64,000 bases of DNA from Phoebastria nigripes (GCA_035582835.1 JAYKAV010000500.1:343779-407778); one strand, 5' to 3'. Shown: positions 27,222 to 42,200, counted from the stretch's first letter. Program-made: numbers and translations. The notes: generated from the letters alone by a model not told the origin.

Positions 27222-30200
27222 GGAAAAGGCTTCAGGGAGTTTCCAAGCTTCTAGTAGGCAGTTTTTCATTGATCCTTCTGGTGGTGAATGAGCAACAAAT
27301 TTTTTTTTAAATGCAGTAGTAGAAGAATGAGACTTCATTGTGTGGATAAAGAGAACAGCCTTTGTCTCAAAACTAGTTCTTCCCAGTCTGTCCCCTTCCT
27401 ACAGCTGCACTGGGAACAGAAGTGTGCAAACAGCCCAATTTTCATAGTGGCTTTAGAGGTCCAGTGGTTGGGGGGGGGGGGGGGATTGGGTGTCCCCCCC
27501 CCCCCTTTAAATTTACGTGTCATCATTGACCTCAAAACCTGTTTTCTGCAGAGACAGTGGCTTGGTTTTCCTGTATGCATGCAGACCTGAACCCTTCACT
27601 GAGCCTGAATCTGTCCTGAAAATGAGGAGATTTATTTTTGATGAACAGGTTTGAAGATGATGGTGGTATCTAATTTTACACACAATTTATATCTGTATAT
27701 GAAAACTCTGATATTTGCAGAAATAAAGATCATGGTTTATTTGAATGAATAGGAACTGGTTCTTTGACAGCTTTATGACAAATTGTGGTGGATAAACATG
27801 GAAGGACTTGAAAAAAATGGAGTTCCCCTTGTCAAAAGTCATGAAATAAGTGAAATGTGTGTAAGGCCAGACTATAGGGATGATATTCTGAGGAGGTAGA
27901 TATTTCTCAGGTATTCTAAATGTGTCCTTGTAACAGTATTTATAAGAGTTACCTGCTTACGTTTAAGTACAGTAAAGCGTAAGAGAATGTTAAACAGACG
28001 TATGGGAAAATGGACTGCCGTAATCAATAGGGAGCTTTCTGGTATGGTTTGGTCTAACCTGAGCATGCTCTCTGGTTTATACTGTAATCAAACATCTTCT
28101 AGCCTGTATGAAAGCTCCGTTACTGTAATTAGGTCTGATAGGTTGTGATAGCAAATGCAAATCTAGGTCATTGCATATGTAAATGTGCAGCTGTAGTCCT
28201 GGAGGATGCCAGAACATATCAGCTAAGGTGTCCAGTCATCACCCAGCATTAACTCCAGCGTGGCAAGCAGACTTTATGTGCTAACCATGTGAAAGTGGTT
28301 AGGACACACACATACACCCTGTCACTTTCCTAACATTTATTTATATTTTCAAGTTAAGAAGTTGCTAGATATTTCTTGGCACATGCTTAAAACATTAATT
28401 TACACTTAAACACTCTTGGTTTAAACACACAATTTAATGATTTATGAAGGGCAAATGGATACCATCCTTGATTGCAGCACGGATTTCTTCCTTAAAAAGA
28501 AAGTTTTGTGGTAGTTGCTTCATAAAATCTTGTTAGAACTGCTACCTCCATTGTGAATGTTAACTCCAAGTTAGAAAAGCTTTTGCTCAAACTTTCTTAC
28601 TACTCAAGAAGAGCGTGGCTCAGGAGGCACACGTTCACTGTTAAGGAAGTGCTTTGATTCCTTCCTATTTTTTAATTAGGAAAAAGTGTTTTGTAATTTT
28701 ATATACTGACACCTTTGTTTTGTCTGGGTAAAGCAATTCGACTGGACAGCTCAATTAATTTGCTTAGTAGCTCATACGTAAAAGAGTCGGGAAATGGAGA
28801 TGTTCCTGGTTTGTTACCAGTCAAGTTGAACAAATACTTGTGTTCAGACATTCTTCTGGTGATTTTGTCACACAAAAAATGCATGTAAACTAATGTTTTG
28901 TTAGCGTTTCCTGGAATGAGATGAGTGTTCTTCTATTACTGTAATGTCTATTGATGAGTATTACTGTTTGTCAAATCCCTGCAAAGAGGGATGGCAACCA
29001 ATTTAAACTGAGAAAGCTGCAGGGGCTGATTACTTTGAATGTTTGCTTGTCTGGTTTCATCCCATGTTGCCTTACTTTGTTGATAATGTAGTAACTTAAA
29101 GGGGAATGTATGTAAATAATAAAGCAGTGTTATCTTAACATTCTGCTATTTATCTGGTGACCCATAGGCTACCTTCTTCCTCATCAGTGAAAGGATACTT
29201 CCATTTTATTGTATAGTATAGACTGCAAAACTTAGAAAAACGAGTCCTGAATCTTCATTTTAATTTTTATTTTGCTGTGTTATAGCTTGTAAACGCAGTG
29301 TAACTTCAAGCACAGCGCACGTACTAAAAGTAACCTTCCTTTGCTTGCTAACACAAACTTTGATTGCAGCCAGTGGTGGCTGTGCAGTAAGGTGGGTAGC
29401 GGGGCTTCTTTCAGAGTATAGGGGAGACTAAAGTGATCTTAAAAGGGAAGCACTCCCTGAACGCTGTCTTGTATGTAGTGCTGGCAAAAGATGCTGGACT
29501 GAAAGCTTTACCTGCATTTTAAATCTTACTTCCAGCCCCACCCCTCTGTGTTAGGAAATGACAGTGGTAGCAATAGTTATCTCCTTAAAACATCCAGCCC
29601 TCCTGGCCTGCTCCCCCTGGACACTTGTGCGGGGATTGTCTGCTAAAGCTTCAGCTGTAAACGATGGCTGCGTCCCTGGGAAGCCCTCCCCCCCAGCTTT
29701 TGTTGTGTACTTGTCTTTTTGTGGTTCTCGATGGGAACTCTGAAATGGCTCAAGATGCTGAAGCTTAAAAATATTCTGCTTGGCGTGCATGGTAACTTTA
29801 AGTAATCAATTTTCATAATTCCTTTTTTAAACATTGGTTAGCAGTCATGTTAATTACAGAAGAGACCAGAATGGCTCTAGGGAGCAATTCCTAGTCCATG
29901 GAGTATGTAATCCTCGTTACGCTGTGTCTACCTGCCTGGCTGGGTATTTACCTGAGACTGCTCAGAAGTAGGCATCAGCATATCCCAAGTGATACAAGCA
30001 GGCACAGTTGATGAGAGGGTGTGTAACCAGGGAGACAGTAGTTTGGGACTAATTAGTTACTTACACAGAAGGCAAGACTTTGTTTCCTTTTAAAAAAAGG
30101 AAAAAAAGTAAAAAATGTAAAAATTTTAAAATTTCCTTTTTAAAAAAGTCATTTAACTTAATTCAGCCTATGTTACTAATACATTTACTAAGAATTAATG

Positions 30201-33200
30201 CATTTATGGTCAGAATTATCTATAGACTGATCAGCCTAGATTAAATTCTTGACCATCAGAAATGAGAGCAAAGAAGGCGTGCACATTTTGTGATCTTAAC
30301 TCTGTTCTGTACATTTTTGGTAGCTGTTACTAGTTTTATGCTTTGGTTTGGTTAATATTTTTACGCAAGTCTCTGCCATTATGTGTGTGTGCGCTTGCGG
30401 CTGTATGCTGTGGTTTTACATTGCGACTGCTCTGGTGCAGTATTGTCTGAAGCGGACAAAGAAAATGGAAGGTGGGCAGAGGAAAGCCAGACCACTACGT
30501 TGTCCATTGTACACCAAATCAACACCAGATTTCTTTGTCTGTCTTGCTGGGCAATTCCTTACTGTGAGGAATTTATCCTCCTGAATATGATTAGTCATAG
30601 AAACCGCTGGTTTGCAGTCATAAAGAAGACAGATTGGGAATGCAAGTTCATGTTTTTGCATCACTTTTTCTAGTTCATTGATTTGATTTCTTTTACCTGA
30701 ACAGAGACATTTAACATCGTACCCATATCGCTGCACATTGGCAGATTTTCAGATAGAGAAAAAGATTGGACGAGGACAGTTCAGCGAAGTTTACAAAGCA
30801 ACTTGTCTTCTGGACAGAAAACCTGTGGCATTAAAGAAAGTTCAGGTGAGCATTTAAGTTCAAAGTCATACTATTTAGGANGCAGAATGGAAATGTTTTA
30901 AGTGTCTACACAGGTTACTTTGAGTCAGATACCTCTCTCAGTATTCTTTTGTCAGCAGTAATAATGCAATAAAATTCTTTATAAATTGAGAATTTAAGGT
31001 ATGAGAACAGTGGATGGTCTGGTTTGATAATTTTACATTTAAAAAAAAAAAGCCAACACTCTGCTTTCTTATTGTATTCAGTTGGGTTTTGGAGGGGTTT
31101 TGGTTGGGTTTTTTTGTTTGTTTGTTTTGTTCTTTTGGGTGTTGTGGTGTGTTGTGTTTTGGTTTTGNTTTTTTTTTTTTTTTACTTTAGTATTTCAAGA
31201 TAAGGAATAAAGAATAATGCTTCTGAAGGTCTCAAAACAGTTTTACAAATATTAAGTCAGGTTAGTTTCATGGTGCTCAGTTTACATCTGGATGTAAGAG
31301 GCCAAGTGGCCCCGCTGCACTCCTGCCCGCCCCTTGGTTGTATCCTCTGTGGCTGTTTTCTCTGTATAGCCCGAATATCCTATATGGGACCCTATTTCCA
31401 TTTTGAGCAGTCTATTTGCACTGCATGGTCTTAAACCCACTCCAAGATGACGAGGGATAATGTTTCTAAATCAGAATTATGTAGCAGTAGTGCAATTTCA
31501 TATTTAATTTCACTTTTTACTTTATAAAAAGGGTTCACTAAATTATTATTAAATGTGCGTGAAAGAACGAGGCCCTAATGGCCATAGTCATACAGCCAGG
31601 AGACTGCCATCTCGACACAGATGAATCATGAGAACACAAGAGCACGAAAGGGAAAAATGCCTGCGCTTGCTGATGAGTTTCAGAAGAATTTCTGAAAAAA
31701 TTTCATACAAGCAGCGTAGACTTGTAACTTGGCTTAAAGTATTGTGCAGTGTTCAGAACAGCATCTTGTTTGAAGAAATTTGCCTTTAATCCTTCAACAG
31801 ATCCTTTAAACTCTTGTTTCTAGTGGCTTACTCTCTGATTATTACAGAATGAATATTAATGCTCAATATTATTGTTAATTATTACAGGGAAATCAGTGGA
31901 AGTTACATCTCTGTTTAAAAGCAAAAAGTAAACATTTTATCTTTTATTTAGCATGTGAAATTAAAAGTAACTAAACTAACTTCTGAAAATCACGACAGCA
32001 AATTCACAAACTAGTGTCTTTATTTTTCGTGCTGCTTAGAATATTGCCTACAGGTTCTAAAATTAATTTTACCCTATTGCTAGCCCTTTAGTGGTTTCAA
32101 AATAAAGAAAACATTGATCTTTGTTTGCTCTGGGGATTGTGTGTATACTCATTACAGTAGAGGATATACAAACTGGGAGAGGAAAGACCAATTTCTTGTT
32201 AAAATACAAAATTGTTTTTTGTTGTTGTTTCATTTTTGTCTTCTATGTTTTTGTATTTGAAGATTTTTGAAATGATGGATGCCAAGGCTAGGCAAGATTG
32301 CATTAAAGAAATTGACCTCTTGAAGGTAAGAATTTTTACGATGACTTTTTCCATTTTTTTGTTTTGAGAAAAAAGTCGTTTTCAGGTTGGCAACAGTCAT
32401 TTACCTTTTATGGCAAATAAAGCTTATATAGCACACACAATGATCTTAATATACCGTGCTTTCTTTTGCAAGCTAGAATGCCTACATGATGCAAGAGTTT
32501 TGACTTAAAGCTCAATTTTATTGAGTTTTCTGCCTATAGTCTAAGAAATCTATTAAAAATCTTTCTGTCATAAAAAAACCACAAGTACTCCTCTTTCAGA
32601 GAGGCATGTAAATTCTGCCCTTTATGTGTTTTGATTTGTTTGTCACTTTAAAATAAACTAATTAATGACCTAGCTAAATGGGAAAACAGTTTTGCATGTG
32701 CATGTCGTGTATGTGCATGTTGTGTAGGTATATGTATCATATCACACACAAAAAATGGTAGTTTAGATAAAGGCTCTGAAACCAGAGAGTGTTTTTTAAG
32801 TGATTAAACCAACTAGTGATTTTTTTCTATCTCAGTAATTTATTTCAAAATGTTGGTAGAAAATATATATGCATTGCACTCTAAATATCTATTTTGAGTA
32901 AATGCAACAGATTGTAGAAGGCTAAAGTTTTAGTTTAGCTAGTCAAATTTAATTTTTAAAGTATTAAATAATTCATTTTGTAAATGTGACTTTAGGTATT
33001 TCTATTTAAATTGTCGATTTATATTCATGCAGTTGTAGACAAAGCTTGAGTCTGCTAGACTGCAGTGGAGGCATACGGGGTGAACATGAAGATAGTTTGT
33101 GTGAACGTGATCCAGTTGCTTAACAGTCATGGAGAAAAATAATGCCAACATCAACATTCAAAAAAAGTTTGTGATATTTTTGGGTTCTAGGTAATCTAAG

Positions 33201-36200
33201 CAGTTTTGTCTTGAACTCTGGTTATGGAAGATGTCATAAACTTGCACAGGATTTATTCAGAGCAGAATGTGCAAATTTATTAGACTCAGAGGAGAATGGA
33301 AATAAAATACCCACGATGACAGGAGACTCTAGGTCAGCTCCCATCCACCTGTGTGGGATGACCAGAGGCAACTTATCTTCTTGTGTAAAGCTCACCAAGA
33401 AGCCAGCTACCAAACCGGGGTTACCATAGTGGCCGAGTTGTGAAAGCGAATATGATACATTGAGCTAAATAGGGTTGATAAAATTGGATTATTTTGCACA
33501 ATATTTTATAGAAGACTAGGAAACATTCTAGTAAATTCATTTAGTTGGGAGTGAAGGGAGGAGCAGGAATAGTTGCTGACGGTCTACAGAAACATACTAA
33601 TACACTGTTTATTACGCAGAACATTGCTGGTGGCTTAATTATTATTTATTCTTGAATGTCAAAAAATCTTCCTGCTTGGACAGTTGTGTAGCACCATCCA
33701 AGGAATCTGAAGTCTGAGTATGTTAAAAAGTCAGTTTGATGAATCCCATTGAAATACAGAGGCAAAGGGGAGATAATTCTTAATATTTCCTATAGTTCAC
33801 TTCCTTCAAATGACTACTAGTTTTCAAGTCAGAGCCAACAAAATCCATTGAATTTTATCCAAGATGCATGTAGCTCAGCTTCTGAGATGATCAGCAGATA
33901 ATAAGTAAAAAGTAATCAAGGTTGAAATTGCCAACTTTGGAGCTGCCCATGCTGTTCTGGCCGGCGTGTTTGCTAACCCGGCGCAGGCTGTTCCCCGCGG
34001 GCGGCCGGGCAGAGTTACTCAGGGTTTGTCTGGAGGCAGGGGAGGGTTGGTGTGTCAGCGTCAGCAGCTGGAGTGCGCGTCACTCTGAGCCCTAAGAGGA
34101 ATAACTTGTCAAATCAATATATCTGCAGCTCATCTTTTGCTAACTGATGGCTCCCATGCTGCCTGTTCTCACAGCTTCATAGACATAACCAAAGGTCTGT
34201 ACGAGGATGTGCTGGGACAGTCGTGAAAAGTCGTATTTCAAAACTTCAGAGCTGCTGCATCAGAGTAGGACACCAGGTCCGTTCTCGGGGCTGGCTGGTA
34301 GATGTTACCATTGATGCAGCATGGGGCAGAATAGTCCGTGCTTGGAAGCAGGAAAAAGTTTTAAAAGTGAGACTTCAGTTCTTCCTGCAGAGTACGCGTG
34401 ATCTCTGGCCTGGCTTTTTACGAAATTTCATGGGGTTTCTTGTTCTGTCGTGAGCTTTCCACATTGTGGTTTCCTTTAGAACAGTGTGTGCACAGCTTCA
34501 GGAAAGTAGGACAGGTGTATTTTTCTCAAATGAATGATTTAATAATTTTAATTTCAGCATTTTTAGTGTCACTATATTAAAAGATAAACTTCCTAAATTT
34601 ATTAAGATAATTGTTCTTGTGCCTGGAGAGTGTAAAGTGTGCAAGGACCCCGTTCAGCACAGTATTTCAGAGTCTCTTTAAATCTTGCTCAATTTAACTT
34701 CTTTTTCATCACTGTTGATGTGAAGTACATGTCTGCCTTGCAATTGTGTCTAGTATCTGGCCATCTAATATGGGATATTCATATTTTTTAAAATTTCTTG
34801 CTACTTTTAAACAGGTGTCTAGTATGAAGTATTTATAGACTATTACTAAAACAACTTGCTGTAAGAGCTTTTCTTTCTTTGTTGTTTTTATTTTTAATGT
34901 AGACCATTGAGGAATTTGTGAAGGAATTGCACAGACTTGCTGTAGTCCATCCCTGTCAAAATAATACTTTGTCTTTTTTGATCAAAGACTTCTGTGTGAC
35001 CATGGAAACAAAGGGGTTTTCTTTGTGATTTCTAAATGAATTATAATTGTTCAAAATTTAACAGAAGCCAGACAAAATCGTATATTACTTTTAGTGTAAC
35101 TCAGGCTAAAAGGTTTAGGTAAAGCAGCTCAATAATATGGCTGTAATCAGCATTTGGGCTGCCAGCACCCACGCTCGCTCATTTACAGGTGGCTTACCCT
35201 TCCACACGCCTCTTGCTGACAGTGCTGCTGTGCATACACATCAGGCATTAACTGCCATCAAACTTTCAGGATGCATTAAAGAAATAGGAAATGTCATTAA
35301 CCCAAGATAAAGTGTTTGTAATCTTTTGTGCATTCAAGGATTTGTGAGAATGAATATACTTTCCTTCTGACAAAAGAAATTTCAGATAGTCTTTTCCATG
35401 CCACAGACAAATACNATAGTTATAAAAATAACCCTGGAGTCAATATATTTATTTAAAATAAGATTGACAAAAGGGAGAGTGGAGAATGGAAGTTTGGGGC
35501 TGTTCTGGGAAAACAGAGTTCAGAGGTCAGTGAAATAAATTGTGGGGAAAACATATACTTCTGCATTCACACCTCAACAAAGTCATGGGCAGCCTGCTGT
35601 GCTTTCCAGCAGAGAAGAGAGCCCAGTAAGGCTCTTCTAGAGCACTCGTCCCTCTGCTCAGCTTCAGCAGAGGGTGGTGTCAGCTTCTGCTGCTGAAATG
35701 GGAGTCCTCGGAGATCTGCTCGTCAAGAGAGTGATCGCAGAAGTTAGCATGGTGGCATGGGTGTTTCGCTTGTTTGCTTTTAGTTTTATACAACTTCATC
35801 GTAATAGAAGAAACATCCCTCTTTAGATCTAATGAGTTTCTTCAAATCAGTAAAACCATCAGTAAAAAGTGTGTACACGCTGTCTCACAAAAAATGTATT
35901 TAAAATCTTCATATCAGTTAAGCAATGCTTGGGTCTGAGTAAGTTGGGTTTTGTTACACCTCTCCAGAGGTGTGCAGTCTTCATTCCTTGTTACGGTTGT
36001 CATAGTTGATGTTGTGTTTTATTGGCACGTGGTGCCGAGGCTTAGAAAAAGGCTTGTTTGACTGCTTGAACTTCCCGATGCCTAGGGATCGGCTCAGCTG
36101 TACCCGCAAGAGCAGTATGTGGTACCCAGGCATCGGGTGTGCCATGATAGACAGTGCGTGTGATGGTGTGGGGGGAGAAGGGCACCCTGATGTGCGTTAG

Positions 36201-39200
36201 GTGTCAGTGGCTATTCTGCTTGTGATTTTGGTGCTTTTTTGGCTGGAAGTTGATCTTTGATCGATGTACCTGAGAGCAGACATTTAAAAGAAATTTCAAC
36301 AGAAATGGTGGCCTGTGATATTTATTTATTTATTTATTTGAGGCTTGGTCTTGTGGGAATGTTCTTCTCCTGATGCCTGCACATGGATCCCATTAACGCT
36401 AATGCGTGCTAGTGTCGAGGCATTGCAAAGGAGAATCTATCCCCTAATGTGCATGCAGAGAGGAGTGATTAGCATGATGGATCGTAACAGTGTTTCTTTT
36501 GGCTTTGTAACCCCTGGAATAGACAGGTTGAGTCACAGCTGTTTAGTAGATAAAATGCTCACTTCAGTAGTTTCTAAATTTACTGCGTTTCTAAGAGCAC
36601 AAGAGAAAGATAATCTAATGCAAAATGAGCAAGAGAGAGTGAATAGAGAGATCTAGATACTACATTTTCTTCTAAGCAATTACACTTTAAGAAATTCAGA
36701 CATAAAATATTAAAACAGAAATTTTAATTTGTTGAGACTGTTTCTTAATTTAGTCCTGTGAGTAAAGTGTAACAATCTGAGAAGATGCAAATTTTTAAGA
36801 AACATAGGAGGAAAAAAAAAATTGAAAATACCAGTTGTGAATATAAGAAAAAGCTATACTGTAATGAAGAAAGTAATTAGTGAAGATGCCAGCATAAATA
36901 ATCAGAAAAATAGACTGACGTATGCAATTTGTGCATTATTTTCCTCCATCAAAGTTTTAATTTAATTCTGTTCTTATTCTAAGGGGCAAAGAGATCTCAG
37001 GGAGTACTGTGATCAACAGTTGGGGGTGGTTTTTTGTATTTAACGGGGGGGGGGGGAGGGAAATCAGTTATTGCTTAACAAAGTTCCTTTCAGGACATAG
37101 CCTTTTCTGTTGTAAACTCACGTAATATTTAAAAGCAGTTTCACCCTATTTTGGGCCGTATTGCTCTTTACTCAAGACAATTTTATTATGCTGTGCTTGC
37201 GATAAATTATATTTCTTACAGAATTTTTATCTATAATAACCCAGAGCACAGTTTGTAGTTGCACCTATTATCAACTGTTTGCATAATGATTACAAAACGG
37301 TACAGGTATTGTATCTTGGAGTTGTGATTACTACAGCGTTATAAATTTTCTTCTTGTGTTCCTTCTATCTGCAGCAACTGAACCACCCCAATATAATTAA
37401 GTATTTGGATTCTTTTATTGAAGACAATGAACTTAACATTGTCCTGGAACTGGCCGACGCTGGTGATCTCTCTCAGATGATTAAGGTAAGGACGTGTCAG
37501 TTCTAGAGGTGCTACAAACTTTCAGGATTAGGCAGAGACATGAGGCGGTGAGCACATCTGTGCTAGAAGCACTTTTATTCTCCTCTTGCAGTTTTACACA
37601 CCCACAGGGTGCTTCCAGAGCCTAAACCGAAGTGTCTGGTGGCATTTTAAATACGCCAGGCTATGCCACTTGCTTCTGGACNCTGCTTCGGAAGGGAGCA
37701 AGCCTCTGTGTGATTTGGTGGGGTGTGTGTGTTATTTGCAATGTTGATTTATCCAGTCTGTGATTGATGGGGACATTTAATTATTGTTAGATTCACTATT
37801 CACGTAGCCTGTCTGCCACTCTGAAGACATTCAAGAAAGTGTATTGACTTTCTTTGCAGTGGGGATTTGGGTTTGAGAAAATGTTTCAAGTACTCGTTCT
37901 TCTCTTATGTTGCTCTCAGGAATACTTGTATTGCTGCAAACCAGCTTTAGTTAAGCTGTTACCACCTGCTTTTATATTTTCTTTGACATGTTAATCTTTA
38001 GACATACATCCCTTGTGAGAACAGATGTGTTATATCATGTTTGTTAGCACTCTCAACCTTCTCTTGATGTTTTACCTGTTTTTTTGCCATCATTATTCTG
38101 TAATTATCATAAATGAATGTTTGGAAAGTTCTCCTCCTCCTTGTTGTCACAGTTAAAATATCTTATTAACAGATTTGTTTTCTTTGCCAGCAGAGCTATG
38201 AGGCACTAGGCCAAAGGCTGTCAAACAAGTTACCCATTTGGTCCATAGTCAGCGGCTAAATTTACAGTATCCATGAAAATCTGCACCATCTCACAGGAGA
38301 GTCCCCCTGGGCGAGCGAGCCGGGAACAGGCAGTCGGCAGAGCCGTTCCTGGGGAGAGCCCCAAAATTCCAGATATGGCCTTACTCTGCAGCCGCTCAAT
38401 AGCAGGAGCGATGGTCAGGTCTGCCCCGAACCCAAGGGACGAGCCGGGGGGGACCGAAGCCGCACGTGCGGGCTGGTGCCACCGCCTCAAGTGCGCGGTG
38501 ACTCGGCCAAAGGCGGCCGCCTCCTGCAGCCGCAGGCGTCAGGGTCTCGGTTGTGCTCACTGAGGGTTGTGGAGACAGAGCTTGTCCTTCTGCCTGGGGA
38601 GAGCTTGTGTATTTTTATCTTTCACTGTTTTCTTGTGGCTTGTATGTTTTACCCTTTTCCCAACAGATCCTGGGAAACTTGCAGTTTATCTCAGGCCTTT
38701 AGTAGTTGCGGTTAAAGATGGAAAGAAAGTGAGGATTGTGAGAAGCAACAGTTAGGGCTGTGATCATCATAGGATGTGCGAGTGTTTTGCTTGACTTTTA
38801 AATCTTAGCTTATAAAAAGTTTTACCGACATAATTGTTAGATATCATCATAATCATCATATAAAATATTTGCATTTTTTTTTGTCATTTACAGTTTTTAG
38901 TTTAAACTTTCCCTACTAATAAATATGTTCGTTTCTCTATCAGGGTTGGTTATTTAATTTTCTTAAAATTACTTTTTATATCGTTACAAATAGGAGTTAC
39001 ATTTTCCAAAACATAATGTGTAGATTCTTAGGTTGATAACTTGAACAGCACTGTGACTTGTGTTCTTTCTGCCAGCGCTCCCCAGTCTGCTCTGTTTTCC
39101 CACCTGTTTACCACAGGCATGAAGAAGATGCACTAGGTTTTTTCAAGGTCATATAAATGATGTTTTTTCATTGGTGCAAATATTTGAATTCCATTTTTTT

Positions 39201-42200
39201 AATAAAAGAAAAAAAACCCTTAAAAACAAGAGCCAAAGTCTCGTCGTCAACATAGCTTTAACTGCAGAAGTGGAGTTTGCCTGCTGCCCCTCTGTGTCAC
39301 CCCCACCCATCCCTTGGGAATTCAAGCTTATGTGAGGATTTTCAGTTTCAGCGAGGCGGTAGGAACAGCAGTAACAACACTCTGAAGGTGTGAGAGTGAT
39401 AAAAACAGGGACTGTCTTTGTCATGCCCCTGGTGCCTGCATTATTTATGAGGTATTGTAAAGCTGATGTAAGAGAGTGCTGCAGGATAACCCACTGGAGA
39501 GTTGGGACTTTCTTGTAAATGTCAGGCGAATCTTATTGGACATGACATTTAGAAAATTATCACTTGTGGTCTTGCATATCTACTCTTAAATACTTTAATG
39601 AGAATTAAATAATATTATCATGTATATAACACTTTATCCCTCACCCTCTGTAATTCCTCTGTGCTCTCTATCAAGTTTTGGTTTGAAACTGTTGCAATCT
39701 GTCAGATTTGCTGCCTGGGGAATTGCACGGTCGTGCCCCTTCACAGCTGATCTGCAAAAGAAAATTTGCCATTATTCAAGTCAAACACGAACCAGTAACA
39801 GCATTTCACATAAAATATAAAATGTGACAACGGACATCAGATGTCTGTACTGAGAGGAGAAAGCACAAGATGCAGAAAGGGGCAACAACCAATTCCCTTC
39901 CTTTATTCTTGCTCTTGCACGCTGCTGATGGAAATTCTCAAGGGTGCGATGCAAAAGAAATGCAGTTGCAGCATGCTAGAAGGGTGTACAGCGTTTCAGA
40001 GATAGTCGTTATCCAGTGACACCTTGTATATCAAAGGATGAGGATAAATCTTAAACCCCTGGAAGCGTATTATAAGTGTGTTTTGTTAATGCTCTGGATG
40101 AAGAACTGGCTCAGTATCTAGCACAGGAAGAAGCAACGAGAAGTCAGGGACCAATAATCTGAAGTAGTGCAATTTTGGGATGCCTTGGAGGAGGCGGTCA
40201 CGCTTTGCATGTGATGTGCACGGCTGTTGTGCATTTCTGAAATGGAAAAAGAGGAGTTGAAGATACATAATGTTTAGCCTTCACTGAAGTGTGCAGCTGG
40301 TTATCTATCCCTGTAATAAGTTGCATGGGAAGAAGACTTCCGTATTCCAGAAGACCATCACCATGCTGCACTCCCTCGTATTGTGTGCATTATGCTTACG
40401 ATTATTTTGCGTGAGAGCTATTAGTGCCCAGAGGTCCACTGAATCCGGACTCAACTTTGCTTGGCGCTGCATAAATGCACACAAAACAGTCTTTTTCCAG
40501 ATCTGTGTGTCTCTTGCTCAGTAGTGTCTTTCTGTCTCACTAGAGATAGTTCAGTTAATCTAATATTCCTATTATGCATGAAATAGAATATATTGTTCTA
40601 CCTGATCACAGAAGAAACATGGATACTTTACTGATGTTCTGGCCATCTTTTAAAAAGGGGAAACAGATTTCCTTATTGTTGTTAATAGGCTGTACGATAA
40701 TGAATGTTTACAAATTTTTTTTTTTAATGATCTTTTGTTACTTAAGGCAAAATATTTGAGGCATTTGTTGTTTTGAGGCATTAAATATGTTTTGCAAGGT
40801 AATTAAGGAGATTAATGCTAATTATAATTGGTGTCCATTCAAAAATGTCAAACCTATTTAAGCATATTTTTCATAATAGTTGTTAATTAGTGAACTGCAT
40901 TGAAGTTTACATACAGAAAGGAGGAGTTAAAAGCTAATCAGAAGAAAAGTCATGCTGCTGCAGATCTGGAAGACATGAGCAACCTGCAGCTGACTTAACA
41001 TGAGTCCAGGAACGAGTCAAATATGTTGCTTTTTCACTGATCTTTTATTTATTTCCTCCCACAGTATTTTAAAAAGCAGAAACGGTTAATCCCGGAAAGG
41101 ACGGTGTGGAAATATTTTGTGCAGTTATGCAGTGCAGTTGAACACATGCACTCCCGCAGGGTGATGCACAGAGGTAACATTAATTCAGTCTCTTTTCACC
41201 GAATAATAATATAATGTTCCAATTAGTAAGCGCCTACATTCAAAAACAATTATGCTGATGTTCAGCCAATGCATGTTTAGAGAGGCTGGAGCTTGCAAGA
41301 TGGATTTCTCCTTCTGTCTCTTCACCTCATTGTTAAAGGATTCAGTCCGAAGTGAGTGTGGTATTAGGAAAATGAGCTGCTTTGTATTCCAGACACTGAT
41401 ATTAAGTAGAAGTGTCAAACTTGCCATTAGAAAAGTGTCAGAAGTAAAATGCTGAGACTACTGGATACAGTGAACTCTAAGAAATAGTCTTCATTATATT
41501 ACCTGTGACCTTAGAGAGTTTAGAAGAGTCTTTCTGTCTTGTGAGCTTTTCTGAAATATTAATACAAATATGTCCCGCACTCTCATAACCTGTTCTCCAT
41601 TTTCATTAATTATTTTTGAATCTCTTGTCTTAGAACTTTTCGTAACTTTGAACTCTATCCAAAAATTATGTTGCTTCTTTCAGTGTAAATGAAATGCTGT
41701 GTGAAGGACTTGACCCAGGAAATGCAAATATCCCAAAAGGCACCGATACCAATCTCTGCTGCTTGTTATTTCCTTTATCCTTTGAAGTAGTGAATTCTTC
41801 ACTATTTTTTTTTTTTTCAGCAACGTGATACCATTTTTGCTCCTTTATACATCCCCTGATGCAGTTTATCAGTTGTACCTGAATTAGATCTGTAATTGGT
41901 GGCTGAAATTTGGAGCCTCGCACATTTAGTCTGCTTTAACATGAGGAAAGAGCCTCACTAACTCAATCCTGACGTGACTGCTTGGGAAACCGGGGTTCTG
42001 GTAATTTTTATGCTCTGTGAACAAACTGGGCTGCGTAGAGCCCAGAATTTATGTATATGTGGGACAGTAATTTGCCCTTGGTGTGAGGGGACCATGGTGG
42101 GCAGTACAGTTTCCTGTAGAAAACTATCATTTCCAAAGAGAAGCAGACTTATTTCTTTGATTTCCATCAGTTAAAGAGGTTGCTGCTATTCTGTTGTGCT

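Larger units (their letters stand above)
22441..30704 (+). other. NEK6: NEK6 coding intron 1 (8.26 kb)
   Basis: GTAAGT donor and ACCTGAACAG acceptor. Contents: a 30-N gap (22541-22570), a (CT)10 run (22999-23018), a homeodomain-site-rich segment (23520-23760), T17C13 (24493-24522), T28 (27190-27217), a G15/C12 inverted repeat (27470-27505) and an A/T-rich palindromic stretch near 30090-30150. No exon-like coding segment was recognised. Confidence 0.9.
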
